In this document: positions 1 to 5,221 of the stretch, piece by piece | Position numbering within the stretch: position 1 is the stretch's first letter | How the letters are laid out: every line of letters starts with the position of its first letter | Assembly (NCBI GenBank): GCA_002391225.1 | Contig: DGRV01000091.1 | Coordinates: forward strand, 1-5,276 | Direction of reading: 5' to 3' | Source of the DNA: Christensenella sp. UBA4379 | GTDB taxonomy: Bacteria > Bacillota > Clostridia > Christensenellales > Aristaeellaceae | DNA: 5,276 bases | Made by a program: the position numbers and the translations under genes | Notes under the pieces: generated by a model | What the model was told of the DNA's origin: nothing | Database searches by the model: none | Seen by the model: the letters and a program-made list of their open reading frames with translations, nothing else

Positions 1-100
1 CCTTGCCGGTGCAGTCGTCCTTGAAGAGCAGTTCATAGTTGCCGTTGGGCAGAGCGTAGACGTTCTTGGTTTTTCCGGTGTAAACAAGCTGCTTTTCCAT
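1..100 (-). CDS. purC: SAICAR synthetase (phosphoribosylaminoimidazole-succinocarboxamide synthase), N-terminal part only
   Basis: The gene runs off the left edge, so only 33 codons are visible. They read MEKQLVYTGKTKNVY, then a short variable stretch, then LLFKDDCTGK. This is the typical PurC opening: a Y-x-GK-T-K-x-VY strand with its glycine-rich ATP-site loop, followed by the F-K-D-D-x-T-G segment. PurC joins CAIR and aspartate using ATP to give SAICAR in purine synthesis, in the cytosol. The ATG at 98-100 is preceded by AAAGGAG (111-117) at about 10 nt, which fixes the start. It lies 36 nt downstream of the purE stop, with no terminator or promoter visible between, so the two are very probably co-transcribed. 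A cysteine takes the place of the more common alanine in the D-D-x-T-G motif; this is probably natural variation. The identification rests on the N-terminus alone, but the match and the purE neighbour make it secure. Confidence 0.9.
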   Translation of the reverse strand, partial: MEKQLVYTGKTKNVYALPNGNYELLFKDDCTGK

Positions 101-136
101 AGCTTCCCGTCTCCTTTGATCTGTGTCGTTGGGCTT

Positions 137-625
137 TCAGAGTCTTTCCATGATGCCAGCGTCTTTTTCAAGTACCTTTTCCGCGTCTTTGATCCGTTTG
201 TCGTCCAGCTTTTCCGCCAGGGCTTCGTCTTCCACCGCCAGGATCTGGGCGGCGAGCAGGGCGGCGTTCGTGCCGCCGTTGACCGCCACGGCGGCCACGG
301 GGATGCCGGAGGGCATCTGCACCGTGCTCAAAAGGGCGTCCAGCCCGTCCATGCACGGCCCCATGCAGGGGATGCCGATGACGGGCAGGGTGGTGTTCGC
401 CGCGACCGCGCCGGCCAGATGGGCGGCCATGCCCGCGGCGGCGATGATCACGCCGAAGCCGTTCTTCCGGGCGTTCAGGGCGAAATCTCGGGCCTGAACA
501 GGCGTGCGGTGGGCGGAAAAGACGTGCGCCTCATAGGGGATGCCGAGGGCATTGAGCTGGTCCGCCGTTTTCCTGACCACCGGCAGATCGCTGTCGCTGC
601 CCATGACGATGCCGACTTTCTTCAT
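137..625 (-). CDS. purE: N5-carboxyaminoimidazole ribonucleotide mutase / AIR carboxylase catalytic subunit, PurE (162 aa)
   Basis: PurE makes CAIR, the substrate of the PurC enzyme encoded next, in cytosolic purine synthesis. The 162-residue length is normal for a single-domain PurE. Visible motifs are GSDSD (9-13) at the nucleotide site, SAHRTP (37-42) with the catalytic histidine at 39, the AAAGMAAHLAG loop (62-72), and the conserved tail segment VQMPSGIPV through NAALLAAQIL (102-129). The AAHL loop and the VQMPxGIPV block resemble class I (bacterial) PurE more than the CO2-using class II, where that loop differs. A frame stays open upstream to 799, but the start is placed at ATG 623-625: AAGGAGG sits 7 nt before it, the protein then begins exactly at the family N-terminus (MKKVGIVMGSDSD), and the upstream residues look like translated promoter DNA. 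No purK lies between purE and purC. The gene is first in its operon, behind a sigma-A-type promoter and PurBox-like sites. Confidence 0.96.
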   Translation of the reverse strand: MKKVGIVMGSDSDLPVVRKTADQLNALGIPYEAHVFSAHRTPVQARDFALNARKNGFGVIIAAAGMAAHLAGAVAANTTLPVIGIPCMGPCMDGLDALLSTVQMPSGIPVAAVAVNGGTNAALLAAQILAVEDEALAEKLDDKRIKDAEKVLEKDAGIMERL

Positions 626-632
626 ACGGTTT

Positions 633-639
633 CCTCCTT
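633..639 (-). promoter_or_regulatory. purE ribosome binding site (decides the start)
   Basis: AAGGAGG on the minus strand, 7 nt before the ATG at 623-625. It selects this start over the open frame that continues upstream to 799, which would run through the promoter. Confidence 0.9.
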
Positions 640-692
640 CGCGTTCCGGAAAACAGCCGCGCTGGGCCGTTGCTCCGGCTGGAACAGGCATC

Positions 693-721
693 ATTTTATC
701 GTAAAAGGCGAACATTGTCAA
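693..721 (-). promoter_or_regulatory. Predicted sigma-A promoter of the purE-purC operon
   Basis: On the minus strand a perfect -35 box TTGACA (721-716) is followed after 17 nt by TAAAAT (698-693), one mismatch from the TATAAT consensus. The start of transcription would fall near position 686, leaving a leader of about 60 nt before the purE ATG. That leader is too short for a purine riboswitch and shows none of its conserved core. Spacing and sequence are close to ideal, and the local DNA is AT-rich between GC-rich genes. Sites resembling PurR boxes lie just upstream of the -35 and inside the spacer, so the promoter is probably repressed. Confidence 0.85.
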
Positions 722-747
722 CATTATTTCTTTAAATGTTCCGGAAA
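704..747 (-). promoter_or_regulatory. Inverted pair of PurBox-like operator sites flanking the -35 of the purE promoter
   Basis: Two 13-bp elements face each other. AAAGGCGAACATT (704-716, plus strand) lies in the -35/-10 spacer, and TTTCCGGAACATT (747-735, minus strand) lies just upstream of the -35. The gap between them is 18 bp. The PurBox consensus for Bacillus-type PurR, recalled as AWWWCCGAACWWT, is matched at 11 and 10 of 13 positions, and the published arrangement is an inverted pair with a gap of about 16-17 bp. Bacillus-type PurR represses purine genes and is released by PRPP. The sites and positions are seen directly; the identity of the binding protein is inferred from the motif and from the purE context. 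Confidence 0.6.
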
Positions 748-750
748 AAT

Positions 751-791
751 TGAAAAAACACGAACGTTCGTCTTTTTTAACGTTCGTGTTT
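751..791 (-). terminator. Predicted Rho-independent terminator of the pyr operon
   Basis: A perfect 13-bp inverted repeat (756-768 with 779-791) with a 10-nt loop begins 23 nt after the pyrI stop. On the minus-strand transcript the 3' arm ends in GUGUUUUUU, giving a six-U run that starts within the stem base. The position, between the last pyr gene and the pur promoter, is where a terminator is expected. The stem is less GC-rich than many terminators and is made of PurBox-like sequence, so an operator role is an alternative or an addition. Confidence 0.7.
756..791 (-). promoter_or_regulatory. Distal cluster of PurBox-like sites upstream of the purE promoter
   Basis: On the minus strand the element AAACACGAACGTT (791-779) is followed 16 bp later by AAAGACGAACGTT (775-763), a direct repeat with one difference. 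An inverted copy of the first element lies on the plus strand at 756-768, overlapping the second. Each matches the recalled PurBox consensus at 10 of 13 positions, with the GAAC core intact. The cluster sits roughly 70-105 bp upstream of the predicted transcription start, within the range over which PurR contacts upstream DNA in Bacillus. The same bases form the stem of the predicted pyr terminator, so the two readings compete or coexist. Confidence 0.5.
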
Positions 792-814
792 ATTGGCATT
801 TCCTTTCCCGGATT

Positions 815-1237
815 TTACAGGACGGCCGCTTTGGTCTCGCAGTACAGGCAGCGGTATTCCTTTTTCGTCCGGTCGGAAAGGCGGAAAACCTGCGAAAGTT
901 CCTGCTCGCAGCTGGTGATGCACCTGGGATTTTTGCAGCGGATCACGTTGACCAGGGTTTCCGGCATGTCGATCTGCTTTTTTTCGACCAGCACGCCGTT
1001 TCGGATGACGTTCACCGTCGCGCCGGGGTCCACATAGCCGATGACATCAAAATTGACCTCGATCTCCGCGTCGATTTTGATGATGTCCTTTCGGCCCAGC
1101 TTGGCGGAGGCGACGTTGGTCAGCATGGCCACCGGCACGTCCGTATTTTCCAGACCCAGCAGCTGATACAGCTTCCGCCCGCAGCCCGCGGTGATGTGAT
1201 CGATCACGATTCCGTCCCGGATGGAGTCCACGTTCAT
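815..1237 (-). CDS. pyrI: Aspartate carbamoyltransferase regulatory subunit PyrI (140 aa)
   Basis: PyrI binds nucleotide effectors and, through a zinc domain, docks onto PyrB catalytic trimers to make the E. coli-type allosteric ATCase. The N-terminal allosteric domain (about 1-90) has the I-R-x-G-x-VIDHI opening. Aligned by eye to E. coli PyrI, the nucleotide-contacting residues D19, H20, K60 and K94 correspond to D13, H14, K54 and K86, all present. The zinc domain has C101, C106, C130 and C133, the same C-x4-C...C-x2-C spacing as E. coli C109/C114/C138/C141. At 140 residues it is slightly shorter than the 153 of E. coli, mostly at the ends. The ATG overlaps the pyrB stop as ATGA (1234-1237), with AAGGAGG (1248-1254) inside pyrB, which indicates translational coupling suited to subunit balance. 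It is the last pyr gene. Confidence 0.97.
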   Translation of the reverse strand: MNVDSIRDGIVIDHITAGCGRKLYQLLGLENTDVPVAMLTNVASAKLGRKDIIKIDAEIEVNFDVIGYVDPGATVNVIRNGVLVEKKQIDMPETLVNVIRCKNPRCITSCEQELSQVFRLSDRTKKEYRCLYCETKAAVL

Positions 1238-2157
1238 AATCTTCCCGCCTCCTTGAGCAGCATCAGGATCAGCGCCATGCGCATGTACTTGCCGTTGAGG
1301 ACCTGTTTAAAATAGCAGGCCCGGGGATCCTCGTCCACGGCGACGCTGATTTCGTTCACCCGGGGCAGGGGGTGCATGACGCACAGGTCCGCCCGGCCCT
1401 TTTTCATCTTTTCCGGCGTGAGGATATAGCTGTCCTTGAGACGCAGATAATCCTCCTCGTTGAAAAAGCGCTCCCGCTGGACGCGGGTCATGTACAGGAT
1501 GTCCAGATCCCCGATCACCTGCTCCAGGTCCGTGGTCTGGATATAGGGGATGTTCTTTCGTTTCAGGCAGTCGTTTTTCACATAGCTGGGCAGCTTCAGC
1601 TCCTCCGGGCTGATCAGCACGAAGCGCAGGCCCTCGTAGCGGCTCATGGCGGTGATCAGGCTGTGTACGGTGCGGCCGAATTTAAGGTCTCCGCAAAGGC
1701 CCACGGTCAGCCCGTCCAGCCGGCCCTTTTCCCGGCGGATGGTCAGCAGGTCCGCCAGGGTCTGGGTGGGGTGGCAGTGGCCGCCGTCCCCCGCGTTGAT
1801 CACCGGGACGGAGGCGTTCCGGGCGGCCACCAGGGCGGCGCCCTCCTTGGGGTGGCGCATGGCGATGATGTCCGCGTAGCAGGACACAGTCTTGGCCGTA
1901 TCCGCCACGCTTTCCCCCTTGGCGGCGGAGCTGGTGCCCGCACCGGTCACGCTCAGCACGTTGCCGCCCAACTCGTACATGGCCGCCTCAAAGCTCAGGC
2001 GGGTGCGGGTGCTGGGTTCAAAAAAGAGGGTCGCCAGCTTTTTGCCGCGGCAGCATTCGCTGTACGCCGCCGGACGGGCGATGATGTCCTCCGCTGTGTC
2101 CATCAGCTGCTGGAGTTCCTGAAGGCTCAGGTCCGGCACATCAATGACGCTTCTCAT
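1234..2157 (-). CDS. pyrB: Aspartate carbamoyltransferase catalytic subunit PyrB (307 aa)
   Basis: PyrB condenses carbamoyl phosphate with aspartate to form carbamoyl aspartate, the committed step of pyrimidine synthesis. Motifs, in order: the carbamoyl-phosphate loop FFEPSTRTRLSFE (45-57) with S49-T50-R51-T52; K80 in AAKGES, matching the loop lysine (K84 in E. coli) that reaches into the neighbouring subunit; RHPKEGA (101-107); HPTQTLADL (129-137) with catalytic H129; the aspartate-domain FGRTVHSL segment (160-167); and MHPLPR (261-266). The 307-residue length is typical. The ATG at 2155-2157 has GGAGG (2169-2173) 11 nt upstream and sits 24 nt after pyrE, while the stop overlaps pyrI by 4 nt. 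Presence of pyrI implies a PyrB6-PyrI6-type holoenzyme, controlled by effectors rather than expression alone. Its place after pyrE, near the end of the operon, differs from Bacillus and many Clostridium species, where pyrB comes early. Confidence 0.98.
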   Translation of the reverse strand: MRSVIDVPDLSLQELQQLMDTAEDIIARPAAYSECCRGKKLATLFFEPSTRTRLSFEAAMYELGGNVLSVTGAGTSSAAKGESVADTAKTVSCYADIIAMRHPKEGAALVAARNASVPVINAGDGGHCHPTQTLADLLTIRREKGRLDGLTVGLCGDLKFGRTVHSLITAMSRYEGLRFVLISPEELKLPSYVKNDCLKRKNIPYIQTTDLEQVIGDLDILYMTRVQRERFFNEEDYLRLKDSYILTPEKMKKGRADLCVMHPLPRVNEISVAVDEDPRACYFKQVLNGKYMRMALILMLLKEAGRL

Positions 2158-2181
2158 CTGTCCTGTTTCCTCCCTGCTTCC

Positions 2182-2826
2182 TTATTCCCGCCAGGATTCG
2201 TCCGAGGGGTTGTCTCGAAAGCGCAGGAGGCGGCGCACGTCCTCCGGACGGATGTATCCCTGATCCGCCGCTTCCTGGGCGATCACGTCAAAATTGGTCA
2301 GCGAAACGTTGCGCACCTCTGCCGCCGCCAGGCGCTCGACGCCCTTTTTCATCCCGTAGGTAAAGATGCTCACAATGCCCAGCACCTGGGCCCCGGCCTG
2401 CCGGAGCACGTCCACCACCTCCAGGACGCTGCCGCCGGTGGAGATCAGGTCCTCCACCACGACCACCTTCTGGCCGGGCTCCAGCCGGCCCTCGATCTGG
2501 TTCTGCCGGCCGTGGTCCTTGGCCCCGCTGCGCACATAGCCCATGGGCAGGTCCATCAGGTGGGCGGTGATGGCGGCGTGGGCGATCCCGGCGGTGCTGG
2601 TGCCCATCAGGACCTCCGCCTCCGGGTACTCCTCCCGGATGGTCCGGGCGATGGCCTCCTCCACGTGGGTGCGGACCTCAGGCGCCGTCAGCGTCAGACG
2701 GTTGTCGCAGTACACGGGGCTCTTGATGCCGCTGGCCCAGGTGAAGGGCTCGTCGGGCCTGAAAAAGACCGCCTGGATTTTGAGCAGGTCGTCGGCGATC
2801 AGACGGCTGGTTTCTTCTCTGGTCAT
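2182..2826 (-). CDS. pyrE: Orotate phosphoribosyltransferase PyrE (214 aa)
   Basis: PyrE transfers ribose 5-phosphate from PRPP to orotate, giving OMP for PyrF. The type I phosphoribosyltransferase PRPP-binding motif VVVVEDLISTGGS is at 121-133, with the acidic pair E125-D126. The flexible catalytic loop is at 97-113 (YVRSGAKDHGRQNQ..), with K103 and H105 in the conserved K-D-H-G. The N-terminal hood reads FTWASGIKSPVYCDNR (28-43), matching the orotate-site S-G-x-x-S-P-x-Y-x-D signature. The length is usual for the family. The ATG at 2824-2826 has AAAGGA (2833-2838) 6 nt upstream. The 51-nt gap to pyrF is the longest inside this operon and contains only a weak 5-bp GC hairpin (2841-2858) with no T-run, so transcription probably continues through it. 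Confidence 0.98.
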   Translation of the reverse strand: MTREETSRLIADDLLKIQAVFFRPDEPFTWASGIKSPVYCDNRLTLTAPEVRTHVEEAIARTIREEYPEAEVLMGTSTAGIAHAAITAHLMDLPMGYVRSGAKDHGRQNQIEGRLEPGQKVVVVEDLISTGGSVLEVVDVLRQAGAQVLGIVSIFTYGMKKGVERLAAAEVRNVSLTNFDVIAQEAADQGYIRPEDVRRLLRFRDNPSDESWRE

Positions 2827-2877
2827 GATGAATCCTTTCTCCGGGGCAAAGGGCCCGGACGTATGTAGATGGGGAGT

Positions 2878-3576
2878 TCAGCCGACAAATTCCCTCAGGC
2901 AGCGCTCGTAGGCTGCCACCGGGTCCGCCGCGGCGGTGATGGGACGGCCCACGACGATATAGTCGCTGCCGGCCTTTTTTGCCTCCGCCGGGGTCATGAC
3001 GCGCTTTTGGTCGCCCCGGTCCCCGTCGGCAAAGCGCACGCCGGGGGTCACCGTCAGAAAGTCCGCCCCGCAGGCCTCGTGCACCCGAGCTGCTTCCAGG
3101 GGGCTGCAGACCACGCCGTCCAGCCCGGCCTTCCGGGCATTCTGGGCATAGTGCAGGACCACCTGCTCCATGGGCCTTTCAATCAGCAGCTCGTTTTCCA
3201 GGGCCTGCTGGTCCGTGCTGGTCAGCTGGGTCACGGCGATCAGCAGGGGCCGGGTGCCGTCGGGCCGGGTCAGGCCTTCCCTGGCCGCCTCCATCATGCC
3301 GATGGTGCCCGCCGCGTGCAGGTTCACGATGTCCGCCCCAAGGTCCCGAAGCACCGACATCGCCTTTTTCACGGTGTTGGGAATATCGTGCAGCTTCAGA
3401 TCCAGGAAGATCTGATGCCCCCGGTCCTTGATGGTGCGCACGATGTCCGGCCCGGCGCCGTAAAACAGCTCCATGCCGATTTTGACAAAGGGCTTCCTGC
3501 CGGTAAACTGGTCCAGGAAGGAAAGGGTCGTTTCCCTGTCCGGGAAATCGCAGGCGATGATGACGTCTCTGCCCAT
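2878..3576 (-). CDS. pyrF: Orotidine 5'-phosphate decarboxylase PyrF (232 aa)
   Basis: PyrF decarboxylates OMP to UMP, the final step of the pathway. It is a single TIM-barrel domain. Visible residues are D10 in the first strand (IIACDF), K32 in VKIGMELFY, and the catalytic D-x-K-x-x-D tetrad segment FLDLKLHDIPNTV (57-69) with D59, K61 and D64. TPGVR (177-181) and the phosphate-gripping VVGRPI (208-213) with R211 follow. The length of 232 and the motif order match the short bacterial group (Bacillus/E. coli type) rather than the longer group 2 enzymes. The start ATG (3574-3576) is 1 nt after the pyrD stop, with AAAGGAGG (3585-3592) inside the end of pyrD at 8 nt, so its translation is probably coupled to pyrD. 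Confidence 0.98.
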   Translation of the reverse strand: MGRDVIIACDFPDRETTLSFLDQFTGRKPFVKIGMELFYGAGPDIVRTIKDRGHQIFLDLKLHDIPNTVKKAMSVLRDLGADIVNLHAAGTIGMMEAAREGLTRPDGTRPLLIAVTQLTSTDQQALENELLIERPMEQVVLHYAQNARKAGLDGVVCSPLEAARVHEACGADFLTVTPGVRFADGDRGDQKRVMTPAEAKKAGSDYIVVGRPITAAADPVAAYERCLREFVG

Positions 3577-3577
3577 C

Positions 3578-4486
3578 TCAGTGTCCTCCTTTAAGCTCGC
3601 TGACGCTCTCGATGTGATACCTGTCCATGGCGAAAGGCAGGTCCTGTATGATTTTCTTGCAGGCGAAGGGGTCCGTCAGGTTTGCCGCGCCGACCTCCAC
3701 CGCGCAGGCGCCGGCCATCAGCATTTCCAGCACGTCCTCCGCGGTCGTGACCCCGCCCATGCCGACCACCGGGATGCTCACCGCCCGGCTCACCTGGTAT
3801 ACCATGCGCAGGGCTACCGGGAACACCGCCGGCCCGCTGACCCCGCCCATCACGTTGGCCAGGATGGGCTTTCTTTTTTTCAGGTCGATGCGCATCCCCT
3901 GCAGGGTGTTGATCAGGCTCAGGCCGTCCGCCCCGGCCTCTTCGCAGGCCCTGGCGATGGCGGTAATGTCCGTCACGTTCGGGCTCAGCTTCATGAGTAC
4001 GGGCTTTTTCGTCACCTGCTTGACCGCCCGGGTCACCTCCGCCGCCAGGGCGGGGTCGGTGCCGAAGCTCATCCCGCCGCCGTGCACGTTCGGGCAGCTG
4101 ATGTTGACCTCCAGCCAGCCCACCTGTTCCTCTTTGTCCAGCCTTTCGCAGGTGTAGGCGTAGTCCTCCACGCTGAAGCCGCTCACGTTGGCCATGACCT
4201 TTTTGTGAAACACCTGTCTGAGCGCGGGCAGCTCCTCTTCAATCACCCGGTCCACGCCCGGGTTTTGAAGACCCACCGCGTTGATCATGCCCGCCGGACA
4301 TTCCGCGATGCGGGGGGTGGGGTTCCCAAAGCGGGGCTCCCGGGTCGTTCCCTTAAAGCTGAAGGTGCCCAGGCAGTTGATGTCGTACCAGCGGGCAAAT
4401 TCCCAGCCGTAGCCAAAGGTGCCGCTGGCGGGGATCACCGGGTTGTCCAGTTCGATCCCGCAGAGGGTCGTGCTCAGTCTGCCCAC
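3578..4486 (-). CDS. pyrD: Dihydroorotate dehydrogenase, class 1B catalytic subunit PyrD (302 aa, GTG start)
   Basis: PyrD oxidises dihydroorotate to orotate on FMN in the cytosol. It is class 1B because pyrK sits directly upstream and the catalytic base is a cysteine: NISCPNV (128-134) with C131. Other landmarks are the N-terminal strand NPVIPASGTFGYG (15-27), FSFKGTT (42-48) with the FMN-site lysine K45, EPRFGNPTPR (50-59), MINAVGLQNPG (67-77), the KLSPN strand (166-170), and the FMN phosphate loop GMGGV (242-246) followed by VGAAN. No membrane-anchoring N-terminal extension is present, which excludes class 2. The start is a GTG at 4484-4486, inside the last codons of pyrK (13-nt overlap), with AAGGAGG (4494-4500) 7 nt before it. 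The protein then begins at the usual family position. The overlap suggests coupled synthesis of the PyrD2-PyrK2 complex. Confidence 0.98.
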   Translation of the reverse strand: MGRLSTTLCGIELDNPVIPASGTFGYGWEFARWYDINCLGTFSFKGTTREPRFGNPTPRIAECPAGMINAVGLQNPGVDRVIEEELPALRQVFHKKVMANVSGFSVEDYAYTCERLDKEEQVGWLEVNISCPNVHGGGMSFGTDPALAAEVTRAVKQVTKKPVLMKLSPNVTDITAIARACEEAGADGLSLINTLQGMRIDLKKRKPILANVMGGVSGPAVFPVALRMVYQVSRAVSIPVVGMGGVTTAEDVLEMLMAGACAVEVGAANLTDPFACKKIIQDLPFAMDRYHIESVSELKGGH

Positions 4487-5208
4487 AGGATCTCCTCCTT
4501 TTCAAAGACCGGGCCTTCCCTGCAGATGCGCCTGGGGCCGGAGGCGGTCTGGATGCTGCAGCCCATGCAGGCCCCAAAGCCGCAGCCCATCCTCTCCTCC
4601 AGGCTGAACTGGCCGGAGGTTTTCACGGATCTGTGCACCGCCCGGAGCATGGGCTCCGGCCCGCAGGCGTACACATAGCTGTATTCTTCCGGCAGAACGT
4701 CGGTGACGAAGCCCTTTTCCCCGTAGCTGCCGTCCGCCGTGGCGACGTGGACCCGGCAGGAAAGGGCGCGGAATGCCTCTTCTGCAAAGACCTCCTCCCG
4801 GGTGTTAAAGCCGAGGATGGCCGTCACCTCCCTGCCCTGTTCTTTGAGCCGTCTGGCCAGCAGGTACATCGGCGGGACGCCAGCGCCGCCGCCCAGCAGC
4901 AGGGGCCTTTCCCCCGCCTTGCTCAGGTCGTACCCGTTGCCCAGGCCCGTCAGCGTATCGAGCTTTTCCCCCGGCTTCATTTGGGCCAGCTGCTCCGTGC
5001 CGTGGCCCACGGTTTTGTACACCACGGTCACGCGGTCCTCTTCCCAGTCGTACACGGAGATGGGGCGGCGCAGGAAGCGGCCGGGCAAAAGGAGGTTGAT
5101 AAACTGTCCGGGCCTTTGCTCCTCCATCCCCTTGCCGAACAGGCGGAGCCGGTATACGTTCGGCGCCAGGGGCTTGTTTTCCTCAATGGTCAGAATCATC
5201 TGCTGCAT
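4474..5208 (-). CDS. pyrK: Dihydroorotate dehydrogenase electron transfer subunit PyrK (244 aa)
   Basis: PyrK passes electrons from the FMN of PyrD through a [2Fe-2S] cluster and FAD to NAD+. The ferredoxin-reductase-like FAD domain spans about 1-100, with the flavin motif R-R-P-I-S-V (47-52) and the YKTVGHGT segment (64-71). The NAD-binding domain follows, with LLLGGGAGVPP (103-113) and ACGPEPML (181-188). The cluster-binding tail has C209, C214, C217 and C229, spaced C-x4-C-x2-C-x11-C as in PyrK proteins. The length is close to the usual 250-260. The start is placed at ATG 5206-5208 because GAGGAG (5216-5221) lies 7 nt upstream; a GTG at 5221-5223 overlaps that site and adds five residues (MRSGP) with no binding site of its own. 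The gap to the preceding gene is 11 nt, and the pyrK end overlaps pyrD by 13 nt. Confidence 0.97.
   Translation of the reverse strand: MQQMILTIEENKPLAPNVYRLRLFGKGMEEQRPGQFINLLLPGRFLRRPISVYDWEEDRVTVVYKTVGHGTEQLAQMKPGEKLDTLTGLGNGYDLSKAGERPLLLGGGAGVPPMYLLARRLKEQGREVTAILGFNTREEVFAEEAFRALSCRVHVATADGSYGEKGFVTDVLPEEYSYVYACGPEPMLRAVHRSVKTSGQFSLEERMGCGFGACMGCSIQTASGPRRICREGPVFEKEEILWAD
4494..4500 (-). promoter_or_regulatory. pyrD ribosome binding site, inside pyrK (supports a GTG start)
   Basis: AAGGAGG on the minus strand, 7 nt before the GTG at 4484-4486 and inside the pyrK coding sequence. There is no ATG at the family start position, so this site is the main reason to accept GTG. Confidence 0.85.
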
Positions 5209-5215
5209 GGGTCCG

Positions 5216-5221
5216 CTCCTC
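5216..5221 (-). promoter_or_regulatory. pyrK ribosome binding site (decides the start)
   Basis: GAGGAG on the minus strand, overlapping the stop codon of the upstream gene and 7 nt before the ATG at 5206-5208. It favours that ATG over the GTG at 5221-5223, which overlaps this site. Confidence 0.8.

Noticed and set aside
626..692. A purine riboswitch or other structured leader before purE
   Set aside because: The predicted leader is only about 60 nt and lacks the conserved loop sequences and the expression-platform hairpin with a T-run.
760..771. The palindrome ACGAACGTTCGT as a LexA (SOS) box
   Set aside because: Gram-positive LexA boxes need GAAC-N4-GTTC. Here the two halves abut with no 4-bp spacer, and purE is not an SOS gene.
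626..799. In-frame N-terminal extension of purE up to an ATG at 799 (58 extra residues)
   Set aside because: The extension would read through the terminator, operators and promoter. The strong binding site before the ATG at 625 and the exact family N-terminus favour the shorter protein.
116..1315. Plus-strand open frame opposite purE and pyrI, crossing the intergenic region
   Set aside because: It runs through the terminator and the promoter and is antisense to purE and pyrI. Its residues look like reverse-complement translation.
2841..2858. Small GC hairpin in the pyrF-pyrE gap as a terminator or attenuator
   Set aside because: Only 5 bp of stem with an 8-nt loop and no T-run. It sits just before the pyrE ribosome binding site and looks like chance pairing in GC-rich DNA, although a minor effect on pyrE translation cannot be excluded.
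1372..2868. A long open frame on the plus strand (about 498 codons) opposite pyrB and pyrE
   Set aside because: It is fully antisense to two intact, motif-verified genes. Its translation is rich in His, Gly, Ala and Val, as expected from the reverse complement of GC-rich codons, and it matches no family I recognise.
3473..4678. A second long plus-strand open frame (about 401 codons) opposite pyrD and pyrK
   Set aside because: Antisense shadow of pyrF, pyrD and pyrK, with the same biased composition and no recognisable motif.
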